DNA from: Coleophoma eucalyptorum | Taxonomy: Eukaryota; Ascomycota; Leotiomycetes; Helotiales; Dermateaceae | Length of the DNA: 64,000 bases | Assembly (NCBI GenBank): GCA_026120035.1 | Contig: JALRME010000006.1 | Span: 744,001 to 808,000, forward strand | Direction: 5' to 3' | Part shown: in pieces, positions 24,115 through 34,914 of the stretch | How positions within the stretch are numbered: the first letter of the stretch is position 1 | Layout of the letters: each line of letters opens with the position of its first letter | Translations under genes and position numbers: made by a program | The notes under the pieces: model-generated | Databases searched by the model: none | Told to the model about the DNA's origin: nothing | The model's input: only the letters and a program-made list of their open reading frames with translations

Positions 24115-25298
24115 TTATACAGCCTCGACGTCTCTCTCGACAACAGCGTCAATCTCGCCGCTAGTTTCTTCTACTGCTCTCTCTTGCGCGCCGCCAATGA
24201 TCTCTCCCTCCTGGTTATCACCTGGGCATCTCTCCCGGGTGAGCTTCATGGGCATGATCATAGTGATTTCTGGACAGTAAGCGAAAATGTGAGCTCGTTG
24301 GGTGGCCTTCTTCCAGACACCTTCGGAGAGCGCAGATCCACCACCTCGGGCGTGGTAGCCCATGGGTTTCTCGTGCCAGACATCTTCAACGGTGAAATGC
24401 TGCTCCTCCGCACCTGTAGCTACTTTTGCACCTGGCAGCACGGTGATTCTCTTGCCAAACCATTCGTCTTCTGGTTCGGTGTCATTGTACCGGGATTGGA
24501 ATCCGAGGATCCTTTTCACGGCAGATATCTTTCTGAGAGACAACCCGCCATTTCCAGCAAATTTATCCGTCGAGGTCCTGTACCACAATTAGCTGCCAGC
24601 CTGACAAATCTCATTCCCGAGACATACCTTGGTGCACCAGCCCAGTCATAATGTAACCAGTCATTCAAGCTATCTTGCGAATTGGCACACATGATGCTGT
24701 CCGACTCGAATTTGAGCATCCACTCAACGTTTGGCAAGAACTGTTCGTAAAAGCGCAAATCGGTAAGTGTTCTAAAAACATCCTCCTTGCTGTCCACAGC
24801 CCAGGGCTTGGGCATCACCAGCAAATCCAGCTTCCCGTTCGCAATCTGGTATTGTGTCGCAAAGCTACGTTGGACACTGAGCACGCTTTTATTCGTGCCA
24901 ATGAAGAGAAATCGCCAGTCGGGTGGAACCACAGAGATCATATGTAACAACTGTGGCACGAGATGTGGAAGTGGTCTTCCCTCGATCAGCAAGGCGACTT
25001 TTGAGGCGTTGAATTGTTCTCGAGGATCTCGATTCGGGTACCAGTCCACCTTGATACTTGGAATATGCTCCGTTACATCGTTGACTTTATCTTTCGCATA
25101 GGCTTTGATTGTGGGTTTGTATGACGGTAGGAGATGCGCAAAGGTCCAGCTGCACGCTGTCAGTTCGGTCCAAAACTTGGGCAAAAATCGCACCGCGGGA
25201 ACTCACGTAAGGACCAGAGAAACTACGATTATGATCTTGGCCTTGGTAATGACGAAAAAACCGCCCATTGAGCTGGGCGAAGCATGTGAGGTGGACAT
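24115..25298 (-). CDS. DUF5672 glycosyltransferase-like type II membrane protein (copy A)
   Basis: Three exons (25298-25207, 25149-24628, 24577-24115) encode 358 residues. A short cytosolic N-terminus leads into one membrane segment (residues about 14-34, with the core KIIIVVSLVL), so a Golgi/ER signal-anchor protein is likely. The catalytic-like domain begins at SKVALLIEGRP (80-90), then VVPPDWRF, LKFESDS (D181), HYDWAGAP (198-204), GNGGLSLR (213-220), EDEW (241-244) and PMGYH near 280. The GAP...GNGGLSLR and acidic FxSDS signatures recall GT-A glycosyltransferases, but donor and acceptor are unknown. Intron 1 splits the membrane segment in phase 2 and intron 2 lies inside the GAP-GNGG region. 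The C-terminus is acidic. First of three copies in this region. Confidence 0.82.
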
Positions 25299-27288
25299 AA
25301 TGGCGTAGCCACCGACGGAAGCCGTCTACAAGGGGACAGGATCGGGAAGGCAGAGAGAATGCTCGAGTTGAGACTATTCGGAGGTTCAGGGAGATCGGAG
25401 GTCCAAAGTAATAATTTTGGCACGTACACCCGTCCTATCTGCAGTGGAGCGGATGCGGGTCACCGGAGCATAGCGTACTCAAAAAGCTCGAAACGATAAG
25501 CAAGAATAATGTTGACTGCAGGCGTTTCAAAGACAAGACGACGCCTTGTTGCAGGTGAACTCTGATGGGGGGTGAGGGCGCGAGCAGAGAAGTTTGAATG
25601 AGGGTATGCGTGGTAAAGTATGGGTATGGTAGTAGAGAGGCGTAAGTTACACATGCGTAGCTGGTGAGTGACAAAGAAGCAGACAAGGCCAGGCCTGGTG
25701 GGGGAAGGGCACGTCGGAGGGATCTCGTACCAGGATGGAGGCTGAGGCAGAGACACGTAAAAGCAGCGACGGTTGATTTGGGACTATATTGTATACGACC
25801 CAGCACTCCCCTCGCAATAGAAGCCAGATTACCGGAGCAAGGGGTTCTACAGTAAGTCTGATTTACAGTAAGGATGGCCCTTTAGCGCAGATTCTTTCCT
25901 TTACCAAACGCCAAGCTGCGTAGATCCCTGTTCGTCCCTTGCTCCTCATTCCTTCTTGTCTTCGATCGGAGGAGTTTGAGATGGTCCCGACGCGACTGCC
26001 ACCACCACCAACGTCCCACATCGCCAGCACATGGTATGATTCTCTGCAGCAATGTAGCACAGCGCCCAGCAGAAGCATTCGGAGAGGGGAGGGTACGACG
26101 AGCGAGAGCGAGATCCTGTGAACATCGAGATCCAGTGGTACAACATGCCTTCCCTCACTGCAACATCCCTATTCTCTCGCGTGGTTACAATCATTTCATA
26201 GTTCCAATTTCCCCAGTAGCCTACTAGCGAACAAGCATCCCCACGAAGTTCACACTATTTCATCCAATCTATCAAATCCCTCCTGCAAGCAATCCCGCCC
26301 TTTTCCAACGTGTACAAGTGCCAATGTCCTTGTGCGGTCCGGCCTCTTCACTAGTGACCCCTTGCGCAGCTCACAGACAAAGGCTGAAAGCAGCCGACTT
26401 AAGTTAGACATCCTTAGCATCAGGTCCAGGAAATCCTTCCGGTTGCAGTATCCCGAGAGACTACCCATTGAGAAGAACGGCCAAGAAAAGGGCTCGTCTT
26501 CGACCGCCGCCGGCCGCAGACCGGCGGCTCAGTTGCTGAAGAGTCCGGTACCGTATCCCTTGCGTGCCTGATTCACCTTGCCTTACAGCAAACACCTCTG
26601 GGCCTTTTCCATGCCGTCCTCGGATGGAATATCCGACCATTGGGAATGGAAAATCATGTAGGCGAGATCTTACGATCGCCAATTTCCAGACGAAGGGCAA
26701 GCTAGGGATGGGTGGGAGTCCTGTACGAGATATGTACCTTAGATGGAAATGCAGTTTGTAGCCTTGAGATCTCACTCCTGCAGAAAGCTTCTCCCGCCCC
26801 TTCCTCAACAGAGTTATAGTAGACAAAGCCAGCTGCATGTCTCCTGCGCGCAATTTTGAAATGACCAGACTATCTGCATTTCGGGGTATTGAGAAGGAGA
26901 GATTGTGAGAGTATCTAAGCGACTCATAAGAAACAGTATATACAACTCGTGCCGCGCTACAATCTCATCAAGTCTTGGATTTTGCGGTATCTTCTCCATT
27001 CTATGATTTCTGTCTTAGCTGTCTCGTCCTATCCATTCCTAATATATTTCCCTCTCAGGAGATACAGTAGTCCCGAGCTCTTTCTTTTCCATAACCTACC
27101 AAGCAAAATTTGGTGCGTTGCTAGCTAGGTAGCTTACTGGAAAACCCATTCCCCCAAAAGCCGTCTCTATCCATGTGTAATACAGGGCAATGCCAGAAGC
27201 AAAACTCCAAACGCGATCCCTGGCCGAAAAAAAACTCCAAGCCAAAATAGCTTTGCTCAAAATCTTCCAAATTCTAAACCTATCCCAC
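25299..27288. other. Intergenic between DUF5672 copies A and B
   Basis: About 2 kb upstream of copy A and downstream of copy B. It has promoter-like pyrimidine-rich stretches (about 25440-25700 read on the minus strand). No conserved frame or repeat recognised. Confidence 0.5.
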
Positions 27289-28450
27289 TTAAGTATCCTT
27301 GATGGGTTCTGTAGAGCACAGCTTGTACTCCGGACACCACTCATCTAAGGAGACCATGCCTTCGCCAATCCACCGGTGGACCTGATGTACACCGAGGGGA
27401 TGCGGGTAATCGATCGTCTCGACACTGAAGGTACGTGCGATTTCCATATCTGGAAGGTTGACAGTGCCTTCGTCATACGGCGATTTGCCGGCTTGTCTCT
27501 CGCGATTTTGGAGCATGCGAAATCTGGTTGCAAAATTAGTATCTATGATGAGGCTCGAAGCCAAAGAGAGGCAAAGGATGGGAAATCTACCGGTTATAAA
27601 ACCACTGGTCTTCAAATCGATCTCCGTCTTTGAGATGGACAGACCACTTCCACTCTTTCAAGACCCGCATCGTGGTACTCCTCTTCCGCAGACTCAACCC
27701 GCCATTATATCCCCGGCCAAGATCTTTGCGGATTGGCGCGCCTACCAGATCATACTGGAAGAAATCCTCGACACTCCTTGCTGCATTAGCGCAGAGCATA
27801 CTATCACTCTGGAAGATGAGGATGTGTTCAGCTGGGGCGAGACTCTCCCAGAGCCACTTTTGCGTCATGAATTCATTGACGCTATTAGAGTTGGTGAAGA
27901 GCACTGACGATGGGAGGATGCGGATTTGAATCAACCCGCTGTTTAGGTGTCGAGAAAGAGCAGCGGATGTCGAGAACATACCCACTGATTCAGCGGATGT
28001 ATAGATAAGAATTGGCCAGCTGGGCCCGAGGACTGTGCTAAAATGTAGGATGAGCGGCACGAGATTCGTTCGGAATCGAGTTTCGATAATCACGGCTGCC
28101 TTGTTGGTGATGGTACCATTGAACACCTCAATGGGTTCATTATTTCCTGGAGGTTTGTAATTTCCTAATGTAGGTTCCGAGCTTTGAGACTTTTTGGTGG
28201 AGCTTGGTGCTACCACTGCTACCGCTGTTGAGGAGGTGCCGAGTTCAGATTGAGTACTTGCACCTTGCGGCTTTCCATTTCCAGTTTGTGAGGATGCTGA
28301 AGGTTTGTCGGAGTAGTCCTTATATATGCTGAGCGCTGTGTGCTGGGGAAACGAGAACTTGACCGTATAGAGAACAACCAATATAATGAATGCCAAGTAG
28401 ACGATGTTCCTCTGTTTGCGCTTGCGCTCTTCCCCTGTACTGAGTGGCAT
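27289..28450 (-). CDS. DUF5672 glycosyltransferase-like type II membrane protein (copy B)
   Basis: Two exons (28450-27591, 27523-27289; 67-nt intron) encode 364 residues. After a basic cytosolic tail (RKRKQR) comes a strong membrane segment at residues 16-31, then a Ser/Thr/Gln-rich stem of about 70 residues, the usual layout of a Golgi enzyme. The domain shows KAAVIIETRF (117-126), LIFQSDSMLC (D216), QYDLVGAP (232-239), GYNGGLSLR (247-255) and EDQW (280-283), ending with an exon containing DYPHPLGVHQVHRW. It is clearly related to copies A and C but the most divergent: VVPPDWRF is replaced by VLGPSWPI. It also lacks the intron in the anchor. Role inferred as a glycosyltransferase; substrate unknown. 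Confidence 0.82.
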
Positions 28451-30710
28451 GGTGCAGAATGTCTTGTGTGCCTATATATACCCTCCTAACTCGCCAGATT
28501 TCGGATGGGCTTAAGTGAGAGTTCTCAAGGTCTAGCCATAAAGCTTCTTGGATTGCGCTGTTTGATTTGGAAGTTACAACAGAACACGAGGCCTTGACGG
28601 AATTTGAACTCAAGTGCTCCGGCAGACTTGAAGCTGGGAAGATTTTTTCCCCAGTATTAGACGCTCTTGAGAACAAAAACAGAGACGGAAGGAGACGAAA
28701 GCCAGATAACTGTGGTAAAGAAATGAAGAAAAACAACAGAATGAGCAAAATGAACGATGGAACTCGTGAGCGCGACCCACGCATTCATCAAGGTCAAGCA
28801 CGGTGTGGGGGATGGTAGGACTGTGTAAAATCCTTGTCATATGGTCGCCTCTACTTCAGATGGCAGATCATGGCCTCGCACACCTGCGGCGGCCGTTGGA
28901 CTGGTCGTGTATCAGGTACGGATTTGGATCTGGCTAAAGGGAATTTCCCTCCTGCTATCGGAGGAAACGTGATCATCGGCTTGGATGATGATTGCATCCT
29001 CGGAGTTTTTAGTTGATTTCCATCTGAAGTGTGCATTATAGCACAGCTCAGCTCCTGCAGCTCCTACAGCCTCCTCTTTCTTCAGGTGGTGAGGTCGGCT
29101 AATGAACCCGCGCTCGGTACTTGCAGACTATAAAAGGGTATAAAACGACAGGGTATGAGAGGCAGAGGGCCACAATGAACGGAACATCCATGGTAACAAT
29201 GCTGCTAACCATGCTACTACGGTCAAGAATAGCGGCAAGACGTGGATCGTATGAGCGTTCACTCGATAATAAGGATCCCTGACGAGCCGAGATGTACGTA
29301 CTGTGTGATGCTGGAAGGGCTCTCCTTGGATGCTGGTCAAGGTCCTACACCACATGTTGCATCCCAGCTTGTCGCCAATAAAAATCATGTTGTGACGATC
29401 TGTACTCGCTCAAGGGCCATGCGCGCACGCAAGCTGTACCTGGCAGATGATGAGGAGCACGGTATGAATAGGACGACTGTGTACGTGTACTCCGGTGGAC
29501 CCGGGCATTGTCAGAGTACGCTGCAGTAAGAAGCAAGTACCCAATACGTTCGAAGTACAGTAATGAGCGTGCAGTAGTACAGGCTTGGTGGAGACGAGCA
29601 GCACGCACGCACGAGCGAAGATGGCGCCGTTGGATTTCGGACGTGACGAAAGACGAAAGACGGGTTACCAACAGACGAAGTGGCTGTTGTGAGATCTCGG
29701 GAGGCTTGCCGCTTGAACGTATAAGACTATCGGCTGGGCTGAAGGCTGAAGAAGTTCTTCAGGCCAGGCGAGACTATAGAGCTGCTATTGATTTTCTTGA
29801 TGCTGCTATTTACTTACGCGCCACTGTTGTCACCACTCTCACTACTGTCATTTCCATAATGGAGACGGGTTGGGATGTGTTTCCTTTGTGCCGTCAGCGG
29901 TGCTCGCTGTGATTACACCGTCATTTCTGTTGTGAATTGGGTTTGGGCACCGTACACCATATACCTACCGTACCTGCATCCGAAGTATAATAGACGGTCG
30001 AGGGTGACACTGTAACTGTAAGCATCAAGCGATGTGTTGAATAATGCTGCAGTTTCGTGGTCAATAATGGCATACGAGAATCACCAAATTTACATACTCG
30101 TTACTCATCAATCCACCTGGGCATTGCGGTCTTTGTCTCAAGCCTCGTCCTAAGATTGGAAACACTCCCGACCGCTAAATCCTCCAGTACTTCTAGACTT
30201 CCATCCCTCCATCCCTTTATCCCCCCACCTCCAAACTTCTCGCTTTGCTTCATCACCAGCGGCCCTGACATGCGCTCCCCATACCTTCGTACCCATCCCT
30301 CGTCATAGTTCTACTGTAATACGAGTAGTCATCGACCCAGCCCCCCAACACTCCCCAACCTACTGCAGTTAATCTTTCGAAAGAACCCTCCCGTAATCCT
30401 ACGGTAATAATAAGTATCCTATAATACGATCTACTATTCTATACCATCTCTGTTCATTTTTATCTTGGCCAGCTCCAGAAAGCTTGGGCTGAACCGCACT
30501 TCCTTTTTTTTGGCTCCTCAGGCAGGGACGCGTGTCCATTTTGAGAGCCCTCATCCAGCAATTACCGTTCCTCTTCAAACCATCCTCCATCCGTTCTCGT
30601 TCACGTAATCGCCAACCTCCAGGTCATGAACTTCTCTCCGCAACCCTGACACTCCAACATCGCAGCGAGCAAAGGGACGGCGGAGGGTTCCCTACACACC
30701 AGCGCCAAAT
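28451..30710. other. Divergent promoter region of DUF5672 copies B and C
   Basis: About 2.26 kb between divergent copies B and C. Short TACAGTA/TACTGTA-like elements recur near 29550-29585 and 30310. The last 500 bp before copy C are C/T-rich, as in fungal leaders. No gene recognised. Confidence 0.5.
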
Positions 30711-31992
30711 ATGTCTTCTTCAACCTCAGCTGGGGACATGAGCATCGATGATGTCTGGAACTCGATTCACTCGGCTGTCATGGCCATCTGGTCAAAGACA
30801 ACCCGGCGGATGCGCGCAACTGGCGCAGTAGCACTATTCTTGTAATTGAACTTCCTCTTCGAGTACATCTTCCATACCTTCTTACTGACACTATGTCTAC
30901 AGCTTTTTCTGCATCCTTCTCTTCGGCCCCTCTGAATTGCCCGATACAAGCTCCATACCAAGTCTCCCGAAATTGCCAGAGGTATCCCTCGACTACCATG
31001 AACCCCCAAAATCGCCCTATAATGTCTCCAAGGTCGCCCTCCTCATTGAGAACCGACCCAATCCCATCCTGGCACCTCTCCTCCTGCACTTCATGTCTGT
31101 CGTACCGCCGGATTGGCGATTTCGATTCATGGGCTCCTTGGAATCCGTGCAATTCGTGAACCAATCCAGGGCTATCCGCGAGCAGGTCGAGGCAGGGAAA
31201 CTCGACCTTACATATATCCCCGCGAACATGTCTACAGCCGGGCAGGAGATGATTAGCCGCTTCTTGACCACATTGTGGTTATACGAGACAGTGCTACAGC
31301 CAGCAGAGTGGCTTCTTGTCTTCCAGACGGACTCTATGCTTTGCGCCAACAGCCGGCAGAGCTTGAATGCTTGGATGGACTATGACTGGGTTGGAGCACC
31401 ATGGAGTCCTAATGCGCGATTTGGCGGCAACGGAGGCCTCTCTCTCCGGCGTGTTAGCGCTATTATCGACGTCCTCAGAAATCAGGAGAGAGAGCCTAAT
31501 TCAGAGCCTGAAGACATCTGGCTGACAGATCGGCTGGGCCACCGACCTGGTGCCAAACTTGCAAATGGCACAGCGTCACTCACCTTCTCTGGGGAGATGT
31601 ATAGTGGTGATGGCGAACTTATTGGGTCCAAAGCCAAGAACGGTGCGCCCAAATTCGGTGAAGTCGCAGGCGAGCTGGTGAAAGGGATTGATGATTGGCG
31701 GGAGGGCTTCTACGAACCCATGGGTTATCACACCGGTGGGTCAGGCAGAACATTGCACGGTGCCATCTGGGGAACGCAGGCCATGCGAAAACACATCTGG
31801 GACTACTGCCCCGAGGTCAAGATGATGCTCGAGATGGATGCCGCAGATTACGTACCTGGCAATTGCCATGCGGAGTGGAAGAGATGGGACCAAGGTGAGT
31901 CAGGCGCCGAATCCGAACCTGTACCCGAGACGGAGATTATCGACGGCGTCGAGTATCCAATGATACCAGCAGGACTCTTAAGTCCATGGTAG
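30711..31992 (+). CDS. DUF5672 glycosyltransferase-like type II membrane protein (copy C)
   Basis: Two exons (30711-30841, 30903-31992; 61-nt intron with a CTGAC branch site) encode 406 residues. A membrane anchor (residues 38-51, ending FFFFCILLFG) follows a 37-residue cytosolic part. The domain matches copy A closely: SKVALLIENRP (86-96), VVPPDWRF, LVFQTDSMLC (D187), DYDWVGAPW, GGNGGLSLR (218-226), EDIW (247-250) and EPMGYHTGG. A 30-residue insertion with Lys/Gly (about 280-310) is not in A. The intron interrupts the anchor in phase 2, as in copy A, which points to a shared ancestor of A and C. Transcribed away from A and B. Confidence 0.83.
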
Positions 31993-33438
31993 AGGGGCAG
32001 TGCAATGTTGTCTTTATATGTGTATTTGCATATGATTTCGGAGTGGAATATTTGAAGAATCTCGGTTTCCTGTAAAAAAAAACGGTGGGATTATAAAGCA
32101 GAGATAAGGCGTTTATTTGATTGTGTTTTTTATTGCTGGGAAAGCGAATCTATATTGATGGAGTTTACAAACGCCCTAAGAGGGCGGAACAAGGGGAAGG
32201 GAGACTTGGGGATTAGTGAATAGATACCGAATACCGAACAAAACAATATTACTAGACTCTTTTTGATACCTTATTCGCCCAAAAGTGTTCATTTGGGTAT
32301 CTGATAACCTTCTAAGCGGTGCACTTCGGCATCTCGCTCATGTAGCGTGTTGTCACTAGTTCTCTACTAACGAATGAATGTCTCTGGCGCTTTATGGTCC
32401 TATCACTTTCTCTGAAACAAGCAAGCAAGGAGAAAAGTGTCGTATCCTTCCGCTCTTTTATCTTCCCCCCAGCCGGCCCCCACGAGACCGTTAAGGCATG
32501 GCAACGGTATGTATGGTATGAAGATATACAAATACACATAACTTTACACAGATACATGTCTGTGTGTGCATAATGCATATGCAAGGACAGCTTCAACGGC
32601 TTACCAACGTTCCCCTTATCTATCTATCTACAGGATCTACAGAACTCTATGGTCAAGACCTTGCCGTGCTGGTCGCCAAAGACTCCTTAAACTTCAGCTA
32701 AACCATACAGTGTCCGAGAATTGCCCACACTGCTTTGTGCCTTGCAGCGAAAAGAGAAACTACTCATTTATGCCGAACCATGCTCAATCCTTATGCGTAT
32801 CCTTAAGGGTGAAGATGAAGGATTTCTCCTGCGGCGGCACTTATCTCAAATGTCTCATTTGGAGCGCATTACCTTTCAATCCTCCGCTTGCTCTGGAGAA
32901 AAGGCAAAGAAGTGAAGAACCAGGAGAGACATCCAGCCGAAGCATCCGGTTCAAAAGGCTCCAATAGATTTGACAATTCATCTACACAAAATCATTGTAC
33001 ATTTTGAGTAATAAAACGAAGAATGGCTAAACTGCAAATTGTACACTAGATTGTATTTCTTTCTGATAAAACTCCTAAGACCTAAATACCCATAAAACTC
33101 CCACAGCTCATATTCCCGTATAAAAAGTTTCCCGAATCCGTGACACCGAGGTATATATAAAATGGAGTGGGAAAAAGAGTGGGAAAGGAGTTATCGGTAC
33201 ATTTTCCTGGGAAGCCGAGTTCCCCGCACTGTAGCTGCAGTTCCCAGCGCGAAAATGATGGATGGCGAAGCTTTCAGGTTCCTCTTTTATGACAGGGGGA
33301 CGCGTGGGTTCTCGCTTCCCATTCACGACCCTTGAATCTCAAATTAGTATCGACGGTGGGTGTGATTTGCCCATCGGGGGCGTGACAGTCTTCAGTCCTC
33401 TGAGTGGTTGAAAACCATGAAAGCAGATAATGTCGCAT
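31993..33438. other. Intergenic, convergent copy C / transporter
   Basis: About 1.45 kb between two 3' ends. Contains short A and T runs and the two 3' UTRs. No gene recognised. Confidence 0.5.
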
Positions 33439-34914
33439 TTATTTTCCTCCTGCTGCTTTGTGCTTTAGCATGACGACAGAATACCTAATTAATAAATTGT
33501 CAGCCTCCAAAATTCATCGAATGACATCTCTCGCTTTCGGATGATGTGGCGTCACTAAATCCTGAAACTGTTGCATAGGTTTGCCGAAAACATGCACGTC
33601 CTTGGCTCCAGAGCATTGAAAAAGGATGAGATCGGAAACAATGTAGCCGTCATGCTTGCCAGAATTGGGAAGAGTGCTGACTTACGCAATTATTCCGCCA
33701 ACTGCAACGAAGACCCCGATCACGGATTTGTCTCCAACTGCGCGCCCTGATGTCATCCAGCCAAGCGCAACAATAGAACACGTCTTGAGATGACCAACGA
33801 CCGTGCTAGATACGGGTCCAGTTTGTGCAATAATAAAAAATTGTGACATGTTAATCAAGCAGGCAAAGAAGCCGGACTGTACGAGGTGAACATATTAGCT
33901 TAAATGATATTTTGAGATACGAGGTATGGAGGGGTCTTGGCGACAGGCTCCCGTCAAAATTCACGTACCATCATAATCATAACCCATCTGTTGACCGGAA
34001 CCTCGGTCCATACTGGGAACGTGTCGACGAACGGAATAACATAGAGTAGCATGAAGGCTGCGAGGGGTGCTTGGTTAAACAGCAATTGCATACTGTTCAT
34101 TTGAAGCTTCTTGTGGTAGCTGGCAATCCAGACAGTGTATAGGGAGCTTGCAAAAATTCCAGAAAATGCGAAGATAACTCCCAGTCCGCTGGTAGTTTTG
34201 ATATTCGCGTCCGCGGTGGGAAGAGAATCATAGTAGGAAACCATGCCAACTCCCAAACAGGCCGGAACCAAGGCGTAGATGGCGTTTCGGGGTAATGTTG
34301 CCTTATAGAGGACAAAGTTCATTAGAGCAACAGTAGGCGTCAAAAGAATTCGTGCGACTTGGTAGAAGGTAACGGTCGAGAACGCAAGGGATAGATTTGG
34401 GAGAATGACATTGAGGGCCATTGCAATGGCAAGAGGGATGATCTCCTTAATAGCCACTCTTCGTGGGGAGAACATAGCAAATCGTGGCCTTGATAGTGTA
34501 AATAGAGTGAGCCATGTGATAAAGAAATGGAAAGCTGCAAAAGTGAGTTGTGCAAGCTTTAAGGAGGGATCGGAGAAGATGGCTTTATTGGTGAAGACCT
34601 ATTTCTTGTCAGAAAATATAAAACTGCCTCCAATCTGTATTACTCACGATTCCGATGGTTGCCAAAGTATTAACTACCATCCATACTACCGCAGATCGTA
34701 CGGAACCATCAGCAGCTTTAGGCTTCTCTGGTTGTGTTTCTTGAGGCAGCAATTCAGCTCTCTCAATGTCGTCGCCAACCTCCAATTCCTCCGGGGACTT
34801 TAGCTTGACGAAGCTGCCTTCTGATCGTAAATCACCATTCTTCTCGTCGTAATTGTCTGCCTCGGTGACGGAGGAGCTCACGGATGGAGCGCGATCGGCG
34901 GATCGTTCTGCCAT
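33439..34914 (-). CDS. Nucleotide-sugar transporter, SLC35E3/TPT-like
   Basis: Four exons (34914-34648, 34598-33969, 33876-33686, 33484-33439) encode 377 residues. A hydrophilic acidic N-terminus of about 75 residues is followed by roughly ten membrane helices. Family marks include TNKAIF at the first helix, the ARILLTP segment, and the C-terminal VVGHLKTCSIVALGW and GGIIAYS, the last created by splicing into a 46-nt final exon. The Lys-Thr pair in HLKT is the KT motif of the plant/animal NST-KT group. Members exchange UDP-sugars for UMP across Golgi or ER membranes. The substrate here is not readable from sequence. It sits between three glycosyltransferase-like genes and a UDP-sugar dehydratase, which suggests a UDP-sugar. 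The last intron (201 nt) is long for this window. Confidence 0.84.
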
